Origin: Emiliania huxleyi CCMP1516 | Taxonomy: Eukaryota > Haptophyta > Isochrysidales > Noelaerhabdaceae | NCBI RefSeq assembly: GCF_000372725.1 | Contig: NW_005198091.1 | Coordinates: 1-64,000 of the forward strand | Reading direction: 5' to 3' | DNA: 64,000 nucleotides | Shown: one piece after another, positions 9,912 to 21,489 of the stretch | Layout of the letters: each line of letters starts with the position of its first letter | Position numbering within the stretch: the stretch's first letter is position 1 | Translations under genes and position numbers: made by a program | The notes under the pieces: generated by a model | Seen by the model: the letters and a program-made list of their open reading frames with translations, nothing else | The model's database searches: none | What the model was told of the DNA's origin: nothing

Positions 9912-11197
9912 AAGGACGAAACGGCGGCGGGGCCGCGGCCAAAGAAGGCTAGGAGGGAGGTCGGGCCTCGCGCCCGCCGTACAACCATCGAGAAGCAAAC
10001 AGGAGAACGGACCGAGCGGGAGGGGGAACCCCACCGGAGCCGGGGCAGGGAGACCGGGCGGAGGGGTTTTGATTGGTCGGACGCCGTCGCCAAGGGGGAG
10101 TGTGTGTCGTCGCGTGTCCTTGTCTGGTGTTTACTAGCTCCGAGTAGAGGGGGCGTTCTGCTGCTAGGGGAAACCTGGAGCGCGGTACTAGTAGCGTAGT
10201 AGGATGAGATTATGAAAAACGCCGGAATTCGGACGAGTACTCTCGCCTGCACAAATTCGATAAGTGGGACAAGGAGGGATGCGTCCCAGGGTCCTGGAGT
10301 TTCAGGCGTGCTTTCGCTCCGACTCCTCGGTGACCAAACGACGAGCTGGAGAGCTGGCGACCGAACGCTACCCGAGGCGGCTGGCGGCGATGGACGACCG
10401 AGCGGAGACGCAACGAATCGAGGAGCGGCTCCCGCAGGGAACCGACGAGTGGCTCGCGAGACCTCGGCTGTCGACGACTTCGCGAGGAACGATCACGCCG
10501 GTGGTGATACTGCAGCCGCTGTCCGCGCCGGTCGGCGACGTGGTGATGTACACCGGGCCGTTGCAGGCGATCGGCTGGCAGCGTCAACAGTGCGATAGCC
10601 AAGTATCGCACTGTTGGTATATATAGCAGGAGAAGGAGATGAGAAATATGAAAAACGCTGGAATTCGGGGGAGTACTCTCGCCTGCACAAATTTGATAAG
10701 TGGGACACGGAGGGGTGCGTCCAGCTGGCACCAATCATGGATACGAAGCGACGGGACCGGAGCTCCCGCCAAGGTGCAAGGAGGAGGCCGCGAGCGGCTC
10801 TGAGGGCGTGGACGCTCTGCGCCATTGTTTGCCATTGACAATTCTGAAAAACAAGAAGAACAATTCTGAAGAAGAGAGCCCCCACATGAGTTCGCGAAAG
10901 TTCCTCACACAGACCCCGTTGCGGCTCAAAAAGTCAGGAAGGGAGTACGTCATTTTGGCGGGGTCTTCATTTTTCTGCGTTATTTTAAATGAAATCCTGA
11001 TTTGGCTCGTGCAGGAGCGCGCTAACCCTCGGAGAACCGTGTTTACTTTATGGCCCTTTCCCTGCGAACGCGCACCCCCCTAGGGGTCAGGGCTCTCTAG
11101 CCCGTAGCCCGATGCCGATCATCCGGCCCGCTGGGGACGCTTCTTAGCTCCCCGGCCCTGGATGTGAGGTGAATGACTGTACTCCAAGTGCTCCAAG
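9912..11197 (+). mobile_element. SE1 retroelement copy interrupted by an 829-bp insertion
   Basis: Matches the SE1 copy at 22486-22927 over its whole length. It ends in the same ACTCCAAGTGCTCCAAG terminus and is flanked by TTTCCC on both sides (9906-9911 and 11198-11203), a target-site duplication. The match breaks at 10185 and resumes at 11014; the intervening sequence is a later insertion. It lies just upstream of the coiled-coil gene and accounts for the spurious N-terminal extension of that frame. Confidence 0.75.
10185..11013. mobile_element. 829-bp insertion nested in SE1
   Basis: Inserted in the SE1 copy and bounded by GGAGCGCG on both sides (10177-10184 and 11014-11021), an 8-bp direct repeat. 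No terminal inverted repeats are obvious. Inside are two diverged ~85-bp direct repeats (about 10206-10290 and 10650-10735) that both read EYSRLHKFDKWD in one plus frame, and a perfect 10-bp hairpin stem (CAGTGCGATA, about 10588-10613). This looks like a non-autonomous element or a captured fragment. No complete enzyme is encoded. Confidence 0.55.
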
Positions 11198-11203
11198 TTT
11201 CCC

Positions 11204-12209
11204 ACTCTGCTACTGACTGGTCCTTTCCCAGGCGAGGGCTGCCATCCGGGTATGCGAAGGCGTATTTCCCGCTCGGTTTGCTGTGCTCTCTTCGCCGTGT
11301 AGTAAAACTGGCGGACGAGTGCCGCCCTAGCGTCCTTGAAGATGGAGTCGACTCGGGCGTCCGGCGTCGCGTCACACTGCCTGGGCGGCTCGGGGCGCCA
11401 ACTTGGCTTTCCTGTAACCGCCCGGGTTCACGCCCGACCACATCGCACATGCTTGGGCAACCCACGTCACCTACCTGCACCTGCGTTTGTGTGTCTGTGT
11501 GTGTCGCTAAAGGGAGCGGACCCTGAGTTGAGGAAATCGAGGGACGCGACCCACCTCGCCACAGACGGTCCCGCGCCTCGCCGCTAAGTTTGCGGCACGC
11601 CCCGCACCGTCCGCTGTGCCGCGTTTTTTGTCCGGAGTGAAAAGTCCAACGCGCTCGTCGGTGGCGGCTTCCCTCAACCTGCGCCGCGCTCGGCGAACCT
11701 CGACAGCGCTTTCGGTGGCATGCAGCTCTTTGCGACAGAAGCCTGGAGAACAGCTCCTCTGCTGCTCACACACTCTGCACAGTTGACACAGCCTACTGTG
11801 CGGCTGCCACAGCTGTCACAGCGATGGGCTCGCCCTCACTGGCCCTCAGTCACTTGTGCTGCGGCTTGTGTGAGCGACACTGCTCAGCGACTGCCGGCAC
11901 ACTGTGAGACCATGAGTGTGAGGTAAAACCACGCTACCAGCGCTTGGTCACATCGGCCCCGAGGTCAGATCCATCTACTCTGTTGATGACAAGACTTGTT
12001 TACTGGCTGGAGCCGAGCAGGAGGACCCAGCGCACAACCCCTGGTCAACTCAGGGTCCGCTCCCCGTATCTTCTGTCCAGCGTCCACCCCTGCGCCCTGG
12101 CATAGGCATGTCCAGAGGAGCCGGGGGGCGCCCCCCCCGAGGACTACTTTTATAGCATTTAGGTCATCCCGAAACAAACGAAAAGCCAAGCACGGGATGG
12201 AACATTGCT
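11204..12209. other. Intergenic, no gene recognised
   Basis: Open frames up to 127 codons on both strands show no domain. A minus-strand stretch around 11220-11290 (KPSGKYAFAYPDGSP) looks protein-like and could be a leftover exon, but nothing flanks it. 11780-11900 is rich in short CACAG-type repeats. Confidence 0.45.
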
Positions 12210-12690
12210 CTATCCCACCGATTCTTCATCCAGGGCTTTGCGCCGCTGGCGCCTGTCGTCCTCCTCAAAGCGGCTGAACAGCTCCGACAGCTCCTCTGAC
12301 TCTGGCCCGAATGCGTCGGCCTCGCCACCTTCCACGCCGGCAGGGGCCGCCGAACGCTTCAAAAGGCAGAGCGAGTAGCCGCGATTCGATCGCACGCGGG
12401 GGCACGCGGCGGCGACTGCGTCGCCCCCTCCACGCCACGCCGCGCGTGCGATAGCGGGGAACTGCCTATGCGTGGTCTCTAGCACAAGAAAGAGAGTGCC
12501 CGCGGGCGCCCTCGCGAAGAGCTCCTCGAAGAAGACAAAATCGCTGTCGCGCAGCGCCACCGCATTCTCCGCGACGACGTAGGACGCGACGAAGAGGCGC
12601 GTGCCGCCGGCGAGCGCCTCCTCGACGAGCTCATTCGCCGGCGCGGCAAGCGGCAAGGTGATATCGCACCGCCCGAACGCCGCAGAGTGG
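12210..12690 (-). CDS. Possible C-terminal exon of a SAM methyltransferase-like protein
   Basis: The last ~160 codons of a longer minus frame look protein-like. ANELVEEALAGGTRL leads into a hydrophobic strand (LFVASYVVAEN), then GTLFLVLE and GYSLCLLKR, an order of strands seen at the end of class I Rossmann methyltransferases such as rRNA uridine methyltransferases of the BMT6 type. The SAM-binding glycine loop is not seen, so 5' exons must be elsewhere or lost. A perfect 25-bp inverted repeat overlaps the upstream end (12651-12675 with 12752-12776). The tail is acidic and then basic. Family assignment is tentative; the alternative is a decayed gene. Confidence 0.38.
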
Positions 12691-12776
12691 CGCGGTGGGA
12701 GACGGAGGTGGGCGCGGTTGTGGCCGCCACGCGATCTGCCCTTGGGCGGTGCGGGCGGTGCGATATCACCTTGCCG
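12651..12776. repeat. Perfect 25-bp inverted repeat
   Basis: Arms at 12651-12675 and 12752-12776 are exact reverse complements (core GGTGATATCGCACC) with a 76-bp spacer. The left arm lies in the methyltransferase-like frame; the right arm is just outside it, followed by TATA-like runs at 12780-12805. Confidence 0.9.
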
Positions 12777-13881
12777 CTCTATATATACGGCCCCCTCTAT
12801 ATATTCCGCGAAGCCGTTCCTGCCCAGTTCACTTGTGGCGGCGCAGTTTTTTCGATTTTCGCAGCTCCACTCGCGCCGAAGGGAGTGTTGAGCCGATTCT
12901 GTGATTGCGGCTGCGTGGTTGGTCGGCGGCCGTCGCGTTCGGTCGTCCCGTGCCGGCCTCGGCGTCGCGGCCCTCGCACACCCTGGGTTCGTCCGAATTC
13001 GAATCGCCGTTGTGGAGTACGGGCGCGGCAAAGTCGGCGCCTCGACAGCGCCTCGACGGCGGCCGCAAAAGCCGTATCCTGCACGTCGCCGCGCGGCCTC
13101 GAGGCGCCGCGAGCGTGCGCTGAGGTCAGCACGACTCGCTCCGGCCCGAGACGGCCGACGCGCGCGCTCTCGCTCCCACCTCTCCATCCCGACGCTCCGC
13201 GCTCGCTGTGTCGCCCGCGATCGCGGCATAACCACCGAGCCGCAGCGCGGCGCTCGGCCCGCGCCGCCGTCTCACGAGCTCGTCTCTCGCCCGCCGCGCA
13301 GGCGAAAACCAACTCCGTCCTCAAGGGCAAGCTCGAACGACTCTCGTCACTGTACCCGCCCTCGTGCCACGCTGCAGCCGCCGCTCTCGTCTCTCCTCTG
13401 TCGCTTCGCCGCGGTCGCGGCCGCACGGAGGTGCCACGGGCCGTGCGAGTGATACTCCGCTGCGTGCTGTCCGGCTCCATATACTGCGACTGGTGCGCCG
13501 CGGATGTTTGAGAGTGCGGTTTAAAAAGGTCTCCTGCCCCCACGGTGCGGAAATCATGAGAGGGGCAAAATCGCATCCTCCGCATGGCGGCCTATTTGAC
13601 AGTCGTCCCGGCTCCGTCCAAGCCCCAATCGGGTCCTTTCATACCAGATCTGGGCCGAGTGAAGCCTGAGTGAGTAGGCACACGCCATGGGTGAGCACCG
13701 GGGCTCCGGCTCAGGTCGTGGGGCATAGCTCGGGTGTAAACAGGGTCTGGGGCGGGCGGCCCGCCGCAGGCGCCGCCGGAGGCTGGCCCGCCGCAGGCGC
13801 CGATTTTTTGGCGTTTTTTTTGCTCAAAATTGAGATATTTCTCATCAAATTCTCATCAAAATCGAGCTCGCTACGAGCTCT
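12777..13881. other. Very GC-rich intergenic stretch
   Basis: Long frames on both strands (up to 274 codons) are Arg/Ala/Pro/Ser-rich and overlap each other, as expected from composition alone. No domain is seen. The T-rich fragment at about 13785-13815 repeats that at 3900-3925. Confidence 0.5.
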
Positions 13882-15748
13882 CTAACTGCACATCTCCTCG
13901 TTGAGCCTAGCGGCGCCCGTATCGCCCACGCCCACATTCTTCTTCTTCTTGCCCTTCTTGCCCTTGGCCCTTGCTGCACTTAGCCGCTCAACCTCCGCCA
14001 CTGCCGCCGCCTCCGCCTCGCTGCCGCTCTGTAGAAGGGCGCGCGCCGCCGCACTGTAGCAGCCAGGCTCGAGGGGCGTGCCGCGCGCTTCCGCCTCGCG
14101 CAGCAGCCGCAGCGCGGCGTCGCCGCGGCCGGCCCGCTCGCACGCGCCGAGGGCCGCGTTGAGTGCGGCGGTGTCGGGCGGGATGCGGCGCTCCTCGACC
14201 ATCTCCCGGTAGAGCTCGAGCGCCGCGTCGCAATCCGCCGCCCGCCCGCACGCCGCGATGGCGGATGTGTAGCAGTACAGGTCCGCCGACGCGCCTCGCG
14301 CCTCGAGCGCCGCTCGCGCGCCGACAGCGTCGGTGCAGCCTCGGATGGCGGCGGCGGACGTCGCCGCGCCGCCGCCGCCGCCTCGATCGGCGACGCGGCT
14401 GGGCGCGAGCGAAGGGTGGGGCGGCGCGGGACCGGCCGCCGGCCGCTCAAAGACGCAGAGCCAGCGCGCAAACGCGCCCGAGCCTGCGCCCGCGCGCGGG
14501 AGGCCGCGCGAGCCGGCGCGTCGCGACTTGCGCGTGTGGAATCGCTGCCGGCGGGCGAGGAGGGTGGTCAGGCCGTGGGCGCCGCCCCGCCGCGCGAGGA
14601 GCTCCTCAAAGGGAAGCTCCGCCTGCTCACAGACACTCTGGTGCACCGCTGGCTCGTCCCTCGGCCGCCCCTCTCCACAGCGCGGCCCCGCCTCCTCCCC
14701 GCGCGCCGGGAGGAAGAGGGCGAGGCGTCCGCCCGGACGGAGCAGGCTGCCAGAGAGGGAGAGCAGCGCGCGGGAGAGGTCGGACGGCACCGACTGCTGC
14801 CACGTGCTGCCCACCCCCTCGCGCAGGACCGGCGCCCGCATCCCGTACGGCGGGTCGCACACGACCGCGTCGTACGTCCCCGCAGCCTCGGGGCCGAGGA
14901 GAGGCCCGGCAGGAGACAGCACGTCGCCGCAGCCGAAAGTGGGCTCGCCGAGCGCCAGCGCCGCAAAGTCGTCCGCCGCGTGCGCGAACGCCGACGCGTT
15001 GCGGTCGGCTCCCACGGCGGTGGCGCCCAAGGCCGCCGCGCACACGAGGAGGCCGCCTGTGAGGAAAGTGCCGAGAAGGTGCCAAGAAGGCTCCGAGGAG
15101 AGCAGGGCTGCAGGCGAGGAGGCGGCCTCCTCCGCAGCACGGATCGAGCACGCGGCTCCCTCGCCTACGGGACGAGCTCGGAGAAGCTCCCGAGAGGGCT
15201 CCTCGAGGCGCGGCTCGTGCGGTGCCCTCCCTCGCCGGGCGCGCGCCAGGTTGGCGAGCAGGAAGCCTACGGGCAGGCTCATGGGAGGAGGCTCGCGCGA
15301 GACCGGTCCGGCGGTGTCGGCGAGGCCGCGGCGAGGAGGAGGAGGCCGAGCTCGGGCTCGATCGCCGTGGCGGCGTTGTGCCGCCTCTTGCGCAGGGCGT
15401 ACCTGCCGAGCAGCCTAACGGGACGCGTCTCGGACACGTCGTGGACGTGTCTCCCCGGGCAGCGGCTCGGGACGCGGCGGCCGAGCGACCCACTCGACGG
15501 GCGCCGGAGGGAGCGGCCGGGCGCTCCACGGCTCGCGGCGACGCCGGTCGCGGAGCGCCACCCAAAGTGGTGCGGCGAGAGAGGCCCATCCTCGCGGAGC
15601 AGCACCCACTCGCGCCGCGGAGGCGACGCCGCCGCGGTAGCAGCCTCGCCGCCCGGTCCCCACCCGCGGGAAAAGTCAGCGAGAGCGGCCGCGCGGGCGT
15701 CGGCTCGCAGATTCGGCTCGGCCAGGTCGATTAGCTCGAGAGCCGGCA

Positions 15749-15795
<47 letters not shown>

Positions 15796-16157
15796 TGCTG
15801 CACCTGCCAAGCCACTGCAGCGGCGCCGGCCGCCTCGGCGCAGCCCGCGGTGGCGGCAACCTCAAATACCCCGTGGAGGAGCACGCTTCGCGCCGCGGCG
15901 TCAGCGAGGGCCGTCCGCGACGCCTCCGTCTGCACCTCGGCCCAGCACAGTGATTGGTCGGGGCTGCCCTCGGCCAGGCGCACGGCGTCCGGCGGCAGCA
16001 GCGCCGACAGCTCGTGACGTGGAAGGTCAAAGGGCCCGTCAAAGCCATAGGTGTGCCGCGAGCGGCCGCGCCACAGGATCAGCGTGCGCGACGGCGGAGC
16101 CAGCACCACTCCGAGCGATGGTGTGAGCAGTGCAAGAATTGGCAGGCACCTGACCAT
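13882..16157 (-). CDS. TRM11-like tRNA (guanine-N2) methyltransferase fused to PPR repeats
   Basis: Model: exons 16157-15347, 15266-15236 (31 nt), 15164-15127 (38 nt) and 15056-13882, about 684 residues. All three introns are GC-AG (80, 71 and 70 bp). Residues 1-20 (MVRCLPILALLTPSLG) look like a signal peptide, so plastid delivery is possible. Next comes a TRM11-type N-terminal region (HTYGFDGPFDL), then a poly-Gln run. Splicing restores EPELGFLLANLA, SRVLDPCCGGG (SAM loop, ~290) and GADRN; the catalytic motif DPPYG is at ~362. From ~528 there are about three PPR-type helical repeats (CYTSAIAACGRA), then a Lys-rich tail. It would methylate tRNA guanosine, with PPRs adding RNA binding. The domain joins are the evidence for the introns. 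Confidence 0.78.
15750..15793 (-). repeat. CTG/CAG repeat encoding poly-Gln
   Basis: About 14 uninterrupted CAG codons on the minus strand inside the first exon of the TRM11-PPR gene, giving a poly-Gln run. Length is probably polymorphic. Confidence 0.9.
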
Positions 16158-16185
16158 TCCTCTATGCGGCAGCGGCGGAGGGAGG

Positions 16186-16690
16186 AGAGCGGCTAAGAGG
16201 CTGAGAGAGAGGCTCAGAGGTCCTGGCACTGCTGCGGCGCGGCGGTCTCTTTGCGGGCTCGTCGGAAGGCGATGTACACCTCCCTCACCTGGCGACAGTC
16301 GAGCGACCTAGCTGTAGCTCGCGCGCCTCCAGCCTCTGCCGCGAGACCTCGTGACGCGGCCAGCCCTGCTTGTTGGTGCTTGGTAGGTTTTTGCGTGGTA
16401 ATTGCTAATTTATAATTTATCTTTAAACTTTGCTCACTTCCAGACCCCTCTCTTGTTGTTCACATACCTTGTTATGGAGAAGAAAACAACTCCTACATGT
16501 ATGGTGCTGCGCGCTGGTCTATGAGAGGTTGAGGTGCGAGCCCTGGCCCTGGGGATGGATGGGGGGAGCTTCACACCACCACCTGTGAGTGTCCCGGCTC
16601 TCGTTGGCGGTGCTGGAGGCTGAGCACTGCGCGCGCAGCCGTCTGCCGCTCTTGGCCAGGCCGACACACACACACACACACACTTCTGGG
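16186..16690. repeat. Left arm of a ~500-bp inverted repeat
   Basis: Nearly identical to the reverse complement of 20295-20793. The first ~245 bp show about one mismatch; the remainder has small indels, including a CA microsatellite at about 16663-16682. It begins ~29 bp upstream of the TRM11-PPR start codon, so it probably forms that gene's promoter and leader. No protein is supported. Confidence 0.9.
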
Positions 16691-16763
16691 GGAGAGAGAT
16701 TTTTAAAGACCAACAAGAAATCACGACTCTCACAGTGATTTGGGCTCGGCAGCTTGTTAGCCC

Positions 16764-17474
16764 TCAGCCGAAGCTGGGGCCGGTCCCGTAGCCGAGAGAG
16801 CCCGCGCCGATGAGTTCGACGCGGTCGGGGGGGCCTGCGAAGAGGCCAGCGAGATGGCGATCGCTGTACTTCATGGTGTCATCAAGTGACCGGCTGACAA
16901 GCCAGAGGTCGATACTCTGGGCGACCCATCGGATGCCACGAATGCCTGAAGGAGAGGGAGGCGAGGCCAGAGGCAGGCTCAGCTGCTCTCGGGTGATCCC
17001 GCTTTGGAGGCTGAAGGACCCGATGGTCCTGTCACATTCGTTCGTGGGGTCGCGGGGGTAGAAGAATTCGAGGTAGAATCGAGTCAGCACATCCTTGTAG
17101 TACAGCGGACCGCCAGGCTCGCCGGCAGCATCCGCAGGGAGGCAGCATATGAGGCACCAGTCTTCTGCGAAGAGCTCAACAGCTGCGGCCGCGATGGCAG
17201 AGTCGGCCGCGGTTCGAGCGAGCAGCTTTTGGCTGCGGGATCGAATCGCGGAAGGCTCATGCCCTCGCGGAGCGCGCGGGTGTGCGAAATGCGACAAAAG
17301 ACGAAAGACGACAGGCGCCTGAGCGCTGTACGACTGAACTTTTGTCGCCGCAATCGCCACCGCCGCCATCTTGACGAGCAGCGCGAGCGCGCTCGTCGGC
17401 GGCCAGCCGTCGCGGGCCGGGCCGAGCCCGGCCTCAACCGGCCGCGCCGCCGCAGCGGGCCCGGAGGCCCACAT
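16764..17474 (-). CDS. Hypothetical protein
   Basis: A 236-codon frame with a protein-like C-terminal half: YYKDVLTRFYLEFFYPRD, then IRWVAQSIDLWLVSRSLDD and a Gly-rich end (LIGAGSLGYGTG). The first ~80 residues are Ala/Pro-rich and may be a targeting leader or non-coding. A 38-nt stretch at about 16948-16985 resembles a very short GC-AG intron, so the frame may be two exons. I do not recognise the family. The left inverted-repeat arm lies just past its stop codon. Confidence 0.4.
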   Translation of the reverse strand: MWASGPAAAARPVEAGLGPARDGWPPTSALALLVKMAAVAIAATKVQSYSAQAPVVFRLLSHFAHPRAPRGHEPSAIRSRSQKLLARTAADSAIAAAAVELFAEDWCLICCLPADAAGEPGGPLYYKDVLTRFYLEFFYPRDPTNECDRTIGSFSLQSGITREQLSLPLASPPSPSGIRGIRWVAQSIDLWLVSRSLDDTMKYSDRHLAGLFAGPPDRVELIGAGSLGYGTGPSFG

Positions 17475-17529
17475 GGCGGCAGACCAGCTGATAAGCAGTC
17501 TTCTCTCACTTCTGGTGCCGAGGCTGCAA

Positions 17530-17625
17530 AAAAAAGAAAGAAAACACGCACTTCAAACGAGGGATGGGACGAGGACAGGGTCCCCACCTGCACGAGCAGG
17601 ATTTTGGAAGAACGAGGCTGCAGCC
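17530..17625. repeat. Family-D repeat fragment
   Basis: Shares GACAGGGTCCCCACCTGC and the following ~35 bp with 61265-61310, 61505-61560 and the reverse strand near 33430-33470. A degenerate copy without coding potential. Confidence 0.7.
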
Positions 17626-17708
17626 GCAGCGAGGCGCGCCGCCTCGGTTTCTTAAAGAGAGGAGATGCAGCTAATGAAACACGGGGCGAATCCCAGCGCC
17701 ACAATACG

Positions 17709-18044
17709 ATGGACGCTGTGGCTGAGAGCGCTACGATGAACTCTAGCGCTGTGGCTGAGAGCGCGATCGCCATGGACCAGGTCTTGACGTTTGTATTTCT
17801 CTGCCTCGCCATGTGCTGGTCGACCGCGTTTGTCAAGCGTTCGTACTCCAGGAAGCAGGCTGCGACGGAGGCTGTGCCTGCGGTGCGCGAGGAAACGCCG
17901 ACGACTGAGGCTGCGATGGCAGCTCCCGATCCGCCCGAAGAGATACCGACCAAGCCAGCAGTGCTAGTGACGCCGACGCCGACGCCGCACCCAGTTGACC
18001 AGTTCGTAATGGCGGTCCACAGGATCCTCGGCTGCGGAGCGTGA
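17709..18044 (+). CDS. Small single-pass membrane protein
   Basis: 111 residues from ATG to stop. A hydrophobic segment at ~23-41 (VLTFVFLCLAMCWSTAF) is followed by KRSYSRK, the positive-inside pattern of a signal anchor. The C-terminal ~70 residues are Pro/Thr/Glu-rich (TPTTEAA, VTPTPTPHP) and end with an amphipathic helix. Before the membrane segment the sequence AVAES repeats. No family is recognised. A longer frame exists upstream, but it runs through the family-D repeat, so this ATG is preferred. Confidence 0.45.
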   Translation: MDAVAESATMNSSAVAESAIAMDQVLTFVFLCLAMCWSTAFVKRSYSRKQAATEAVPAVREETPTTEAAMAAPDPPEEIPTKPAVLVTPTPTPHPVDQFVMAVHRILGCGA

Positions 18045-18441
18045 GAGGTGTACGATGCTGTGCGGGGTGCTGATGGCGAGTATGACGAATTTGGCGGGGT
18101 GCCGGTGTGGCAGTGGACGTGCGGCGGTGCGGCGGTGCGACTCTCGTGTGTGTGTCTGTGCGGTGCAGCGGCACGAGCCGCGTTCTGACAGTCTTCTGTA
18201 CTTCTGTTCGTGGCGGCCGCACCGGCACAGACATCAGCGCGCGCGAACGATACGTGTACACCGCGATCGAGCCGGCGCTCTTGTTAAAATGCGTCGTTAA
18301 TACGGACCGGAGACTCAGAGACAGATGGGAGATTGTGAGCCCCTAGAATAACTCCCACGTCACGGTCGCCAGGGGCCAACGGAATACTTTCCGAGGGCCG
18401 GCGGGCCGCGACCCTCCCCCTTCGCAAAACCCGAGCGCGAC
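18045..18441. other. Intergenic between convergent genes
   Basis: Lies between the 3' ends of the small membrane protein (plus) and CNOT11 (minus). No gene or repeat seen. Confidence 0.6.
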
Positions 18442-20251
<1,810 letters not shown>

Positions 20252-20294
20252 CGCCGCGCGAGCGCGCCCCCCGCACGCCTCGCTGCGGCTGCAG

Positions 20295-20793
20295 CCTCGG
20301 CGCCAGAAGGTGTGTCGGCCTGGCCAAGAGCGGCAGGCGGCTGCGCGCGCAGTGCTCAGCCTCCAGCACCGCCAACGAGAGCCGGGACACTCACAGGTGG
20401 TGGTGTGAAGCTCCCCCCATCCATCCCCAGGGCCAGGGCTCGCACCGCAACCTCTCATAGACCAGCGCGCAGCACCGCTTGTTTTCTTCTCCAGAAAAGG
20501 TCTGTGAACAACATAGAGAGTGGTCTGGAAGTGAGCAAACCAATTTAAAGATAAATTATAAATTATCAATTACCACGCAAAAACCTACCAAGCACCAACA
20601 AGCAGGGCTGGCCGCGTCACGAGGTCTCGCGGCAGAGGCTGGAGGCGCGCGAGCTACAGCTAGGTCGCTCGACTGTCGCCAGGTGAGGGAGGTGTACATC
20701 GCCTTCCGACGAGCCCGCAAAGAGACCGCCGCGCCGCAGCAGTGCCAGGACCTCTGAGCCTCTCTCTCAGCCTCTTAGCCGCTCTCCCTGCGC
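20295..20793. repeat. Right arm of the ~500-bp inverted repeat
   Basis: Reverse complement of 16186-16690. It fills the gap between the RidA stop codon and the CNOT11 start codon, so it must supply the CNOT11 promoter and probably the RidA 3' end. AT-rich patch at about 20540-20580. Confidence 0.9.
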
Positions 20794-20814
20794 GGCCCGC
20801 ACACTCGTGACGCC

Positions 20815-21282
20815 TTAGAGCGCTGCCACCGCCTCCACCTCGAGCAGGAGCCCGAAGTGCAGCTCGGGAACGGGGACCACGCAACGCGCAGGTCTGTGCG
20901 CACCCAGCTTGTTTGCGTACATCTCGTTGAACAATCCCCAGTTTTTCACGTCCGTGATGTAGACGCGGACCTGGATGAGGCGGTCGAGGCCGCTGCCAGC
21001 CTCGTGCAGAATCGCCTCGAGATTTCTCAGCACCTGAGTCGCCTGCGCCTCGAACGTGTTTCCCGACAGCTTGGTCCCATCGGGCATGATAGGCAAGAGA
21101 CCAGACACAAAGACCTCGCCTCCATTCTTGACGGCCTGCGAGTAGTGCCCGGCCGCCGGCGAGGCGTGCGAAGTCGACACGGGCTCGAGGCGCGGCCGCT
21201 TGCGCGCGCCGGCCGACAGGAAGTAGTGTGCCGCCGCAGCCCCTACGGCACCGGCGAAAACGGCGGAGGCGAGGTTCGACAT
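20815..21282 (-). CDS. RidA/YjgF family protein with N-terminal membrane segment
   Basis: 155 residues. Residues ~5-24 are hydrophobic (LASAVFAGAVGAAAAHYF), a likely membrane anchor or organelle signal. From ~40 the sequence is a full RidA domain: HYSQAVKNGGEVFVSG, GTKLSGNTFEAQATQ, LDRLIQVRVYITDV and the active-site region PARCVVPV, whose Arg matches the carboxylate-binding Arg of RidA. RidA hydrolyses reactive enamine/imine intermediates from pyridoxal-phosphate enzymes. The anchor suggests action at a membrane or inside mitochondrion or plastid. Single exon; stop codon about 20 bp from the inverted-repeat arm. Confidence 0.9.
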   Translation of the reverse strand: MSNLASAVFAGAVGAAAAHYFLSAGARKRPRLEPVSTSHASPAAGHYSQAVKNGGEVFVSGLLPIMPDGTKLSGNTFEAQATQVLRNLEAILHEAGSGLDRLIQVRVYITDVKNWGLFNEMYANKLGAHRPARCVVPVPELHFGLLLEVEAVAAL

Positions 21283-21369
21283 TCCTGGGGAGGAGTCGAC
21301 CCTCCACCGTTGTGCAAGCGAGCGCCCCTTTCCTTTTTTGTCGTTCTCAGGCGAGTAATTCTTTTGCTG

Positions 21370-21445
21370 TCAAAGGTCATGTGAGAGAGTGCGTTGTGTT
21401 CTTGTGTCGTGACCACTTTCTCTTTTGCGGTGGCGGGCGACGCCG
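21370..21445. repeat. Sequence like the empty site of the foldback element
   Basis: CATGTGAGAGAGTGCGTTGTG followed by sequence ending TTTCTCTTTTGCG resembles the two flanks of the foldback element (22393-22411 plus 23571-23610) joined without the element, so it may be a related unoccupied site. Confidence 0.4.
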
Positions 21446-21489
21446 AGAACTTCAACAAGCAGGCGCGCAATACGCGTTTGAGAGAGAGA

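Noticed and set aside
9827-10252. N-terminal extension of the coiled-coil gene
   Set aside because: Lies in an SE1 element and its insertion; coiled coil starts right after the ATG at 9826.
12687-13511. 274-codon plus frame
   Set aside because: Arg/Ala/Pro/Ser composition typical of GC-rich noise; overlaps equally long minus frames; no domain.
14163-16017. Long plus-strand frames (299-533 codons)
   Set aside because: They are antisense shadows of the TRM11-PPR gene and contain no motifs.
16158-16229. Upstream Met for the TRM11-PPR protein
   Set aside because: The extension lies mostly in the inverted-repeat arm; the next Met gives a clean leader peptide.
17004-17708. N-terminal extension of the small membrane protein
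   Set aside because: Runs through a family-D repeat and antisense to the hypothetical gene; the ATG at 17709 gives a compact signal-anchor protein.
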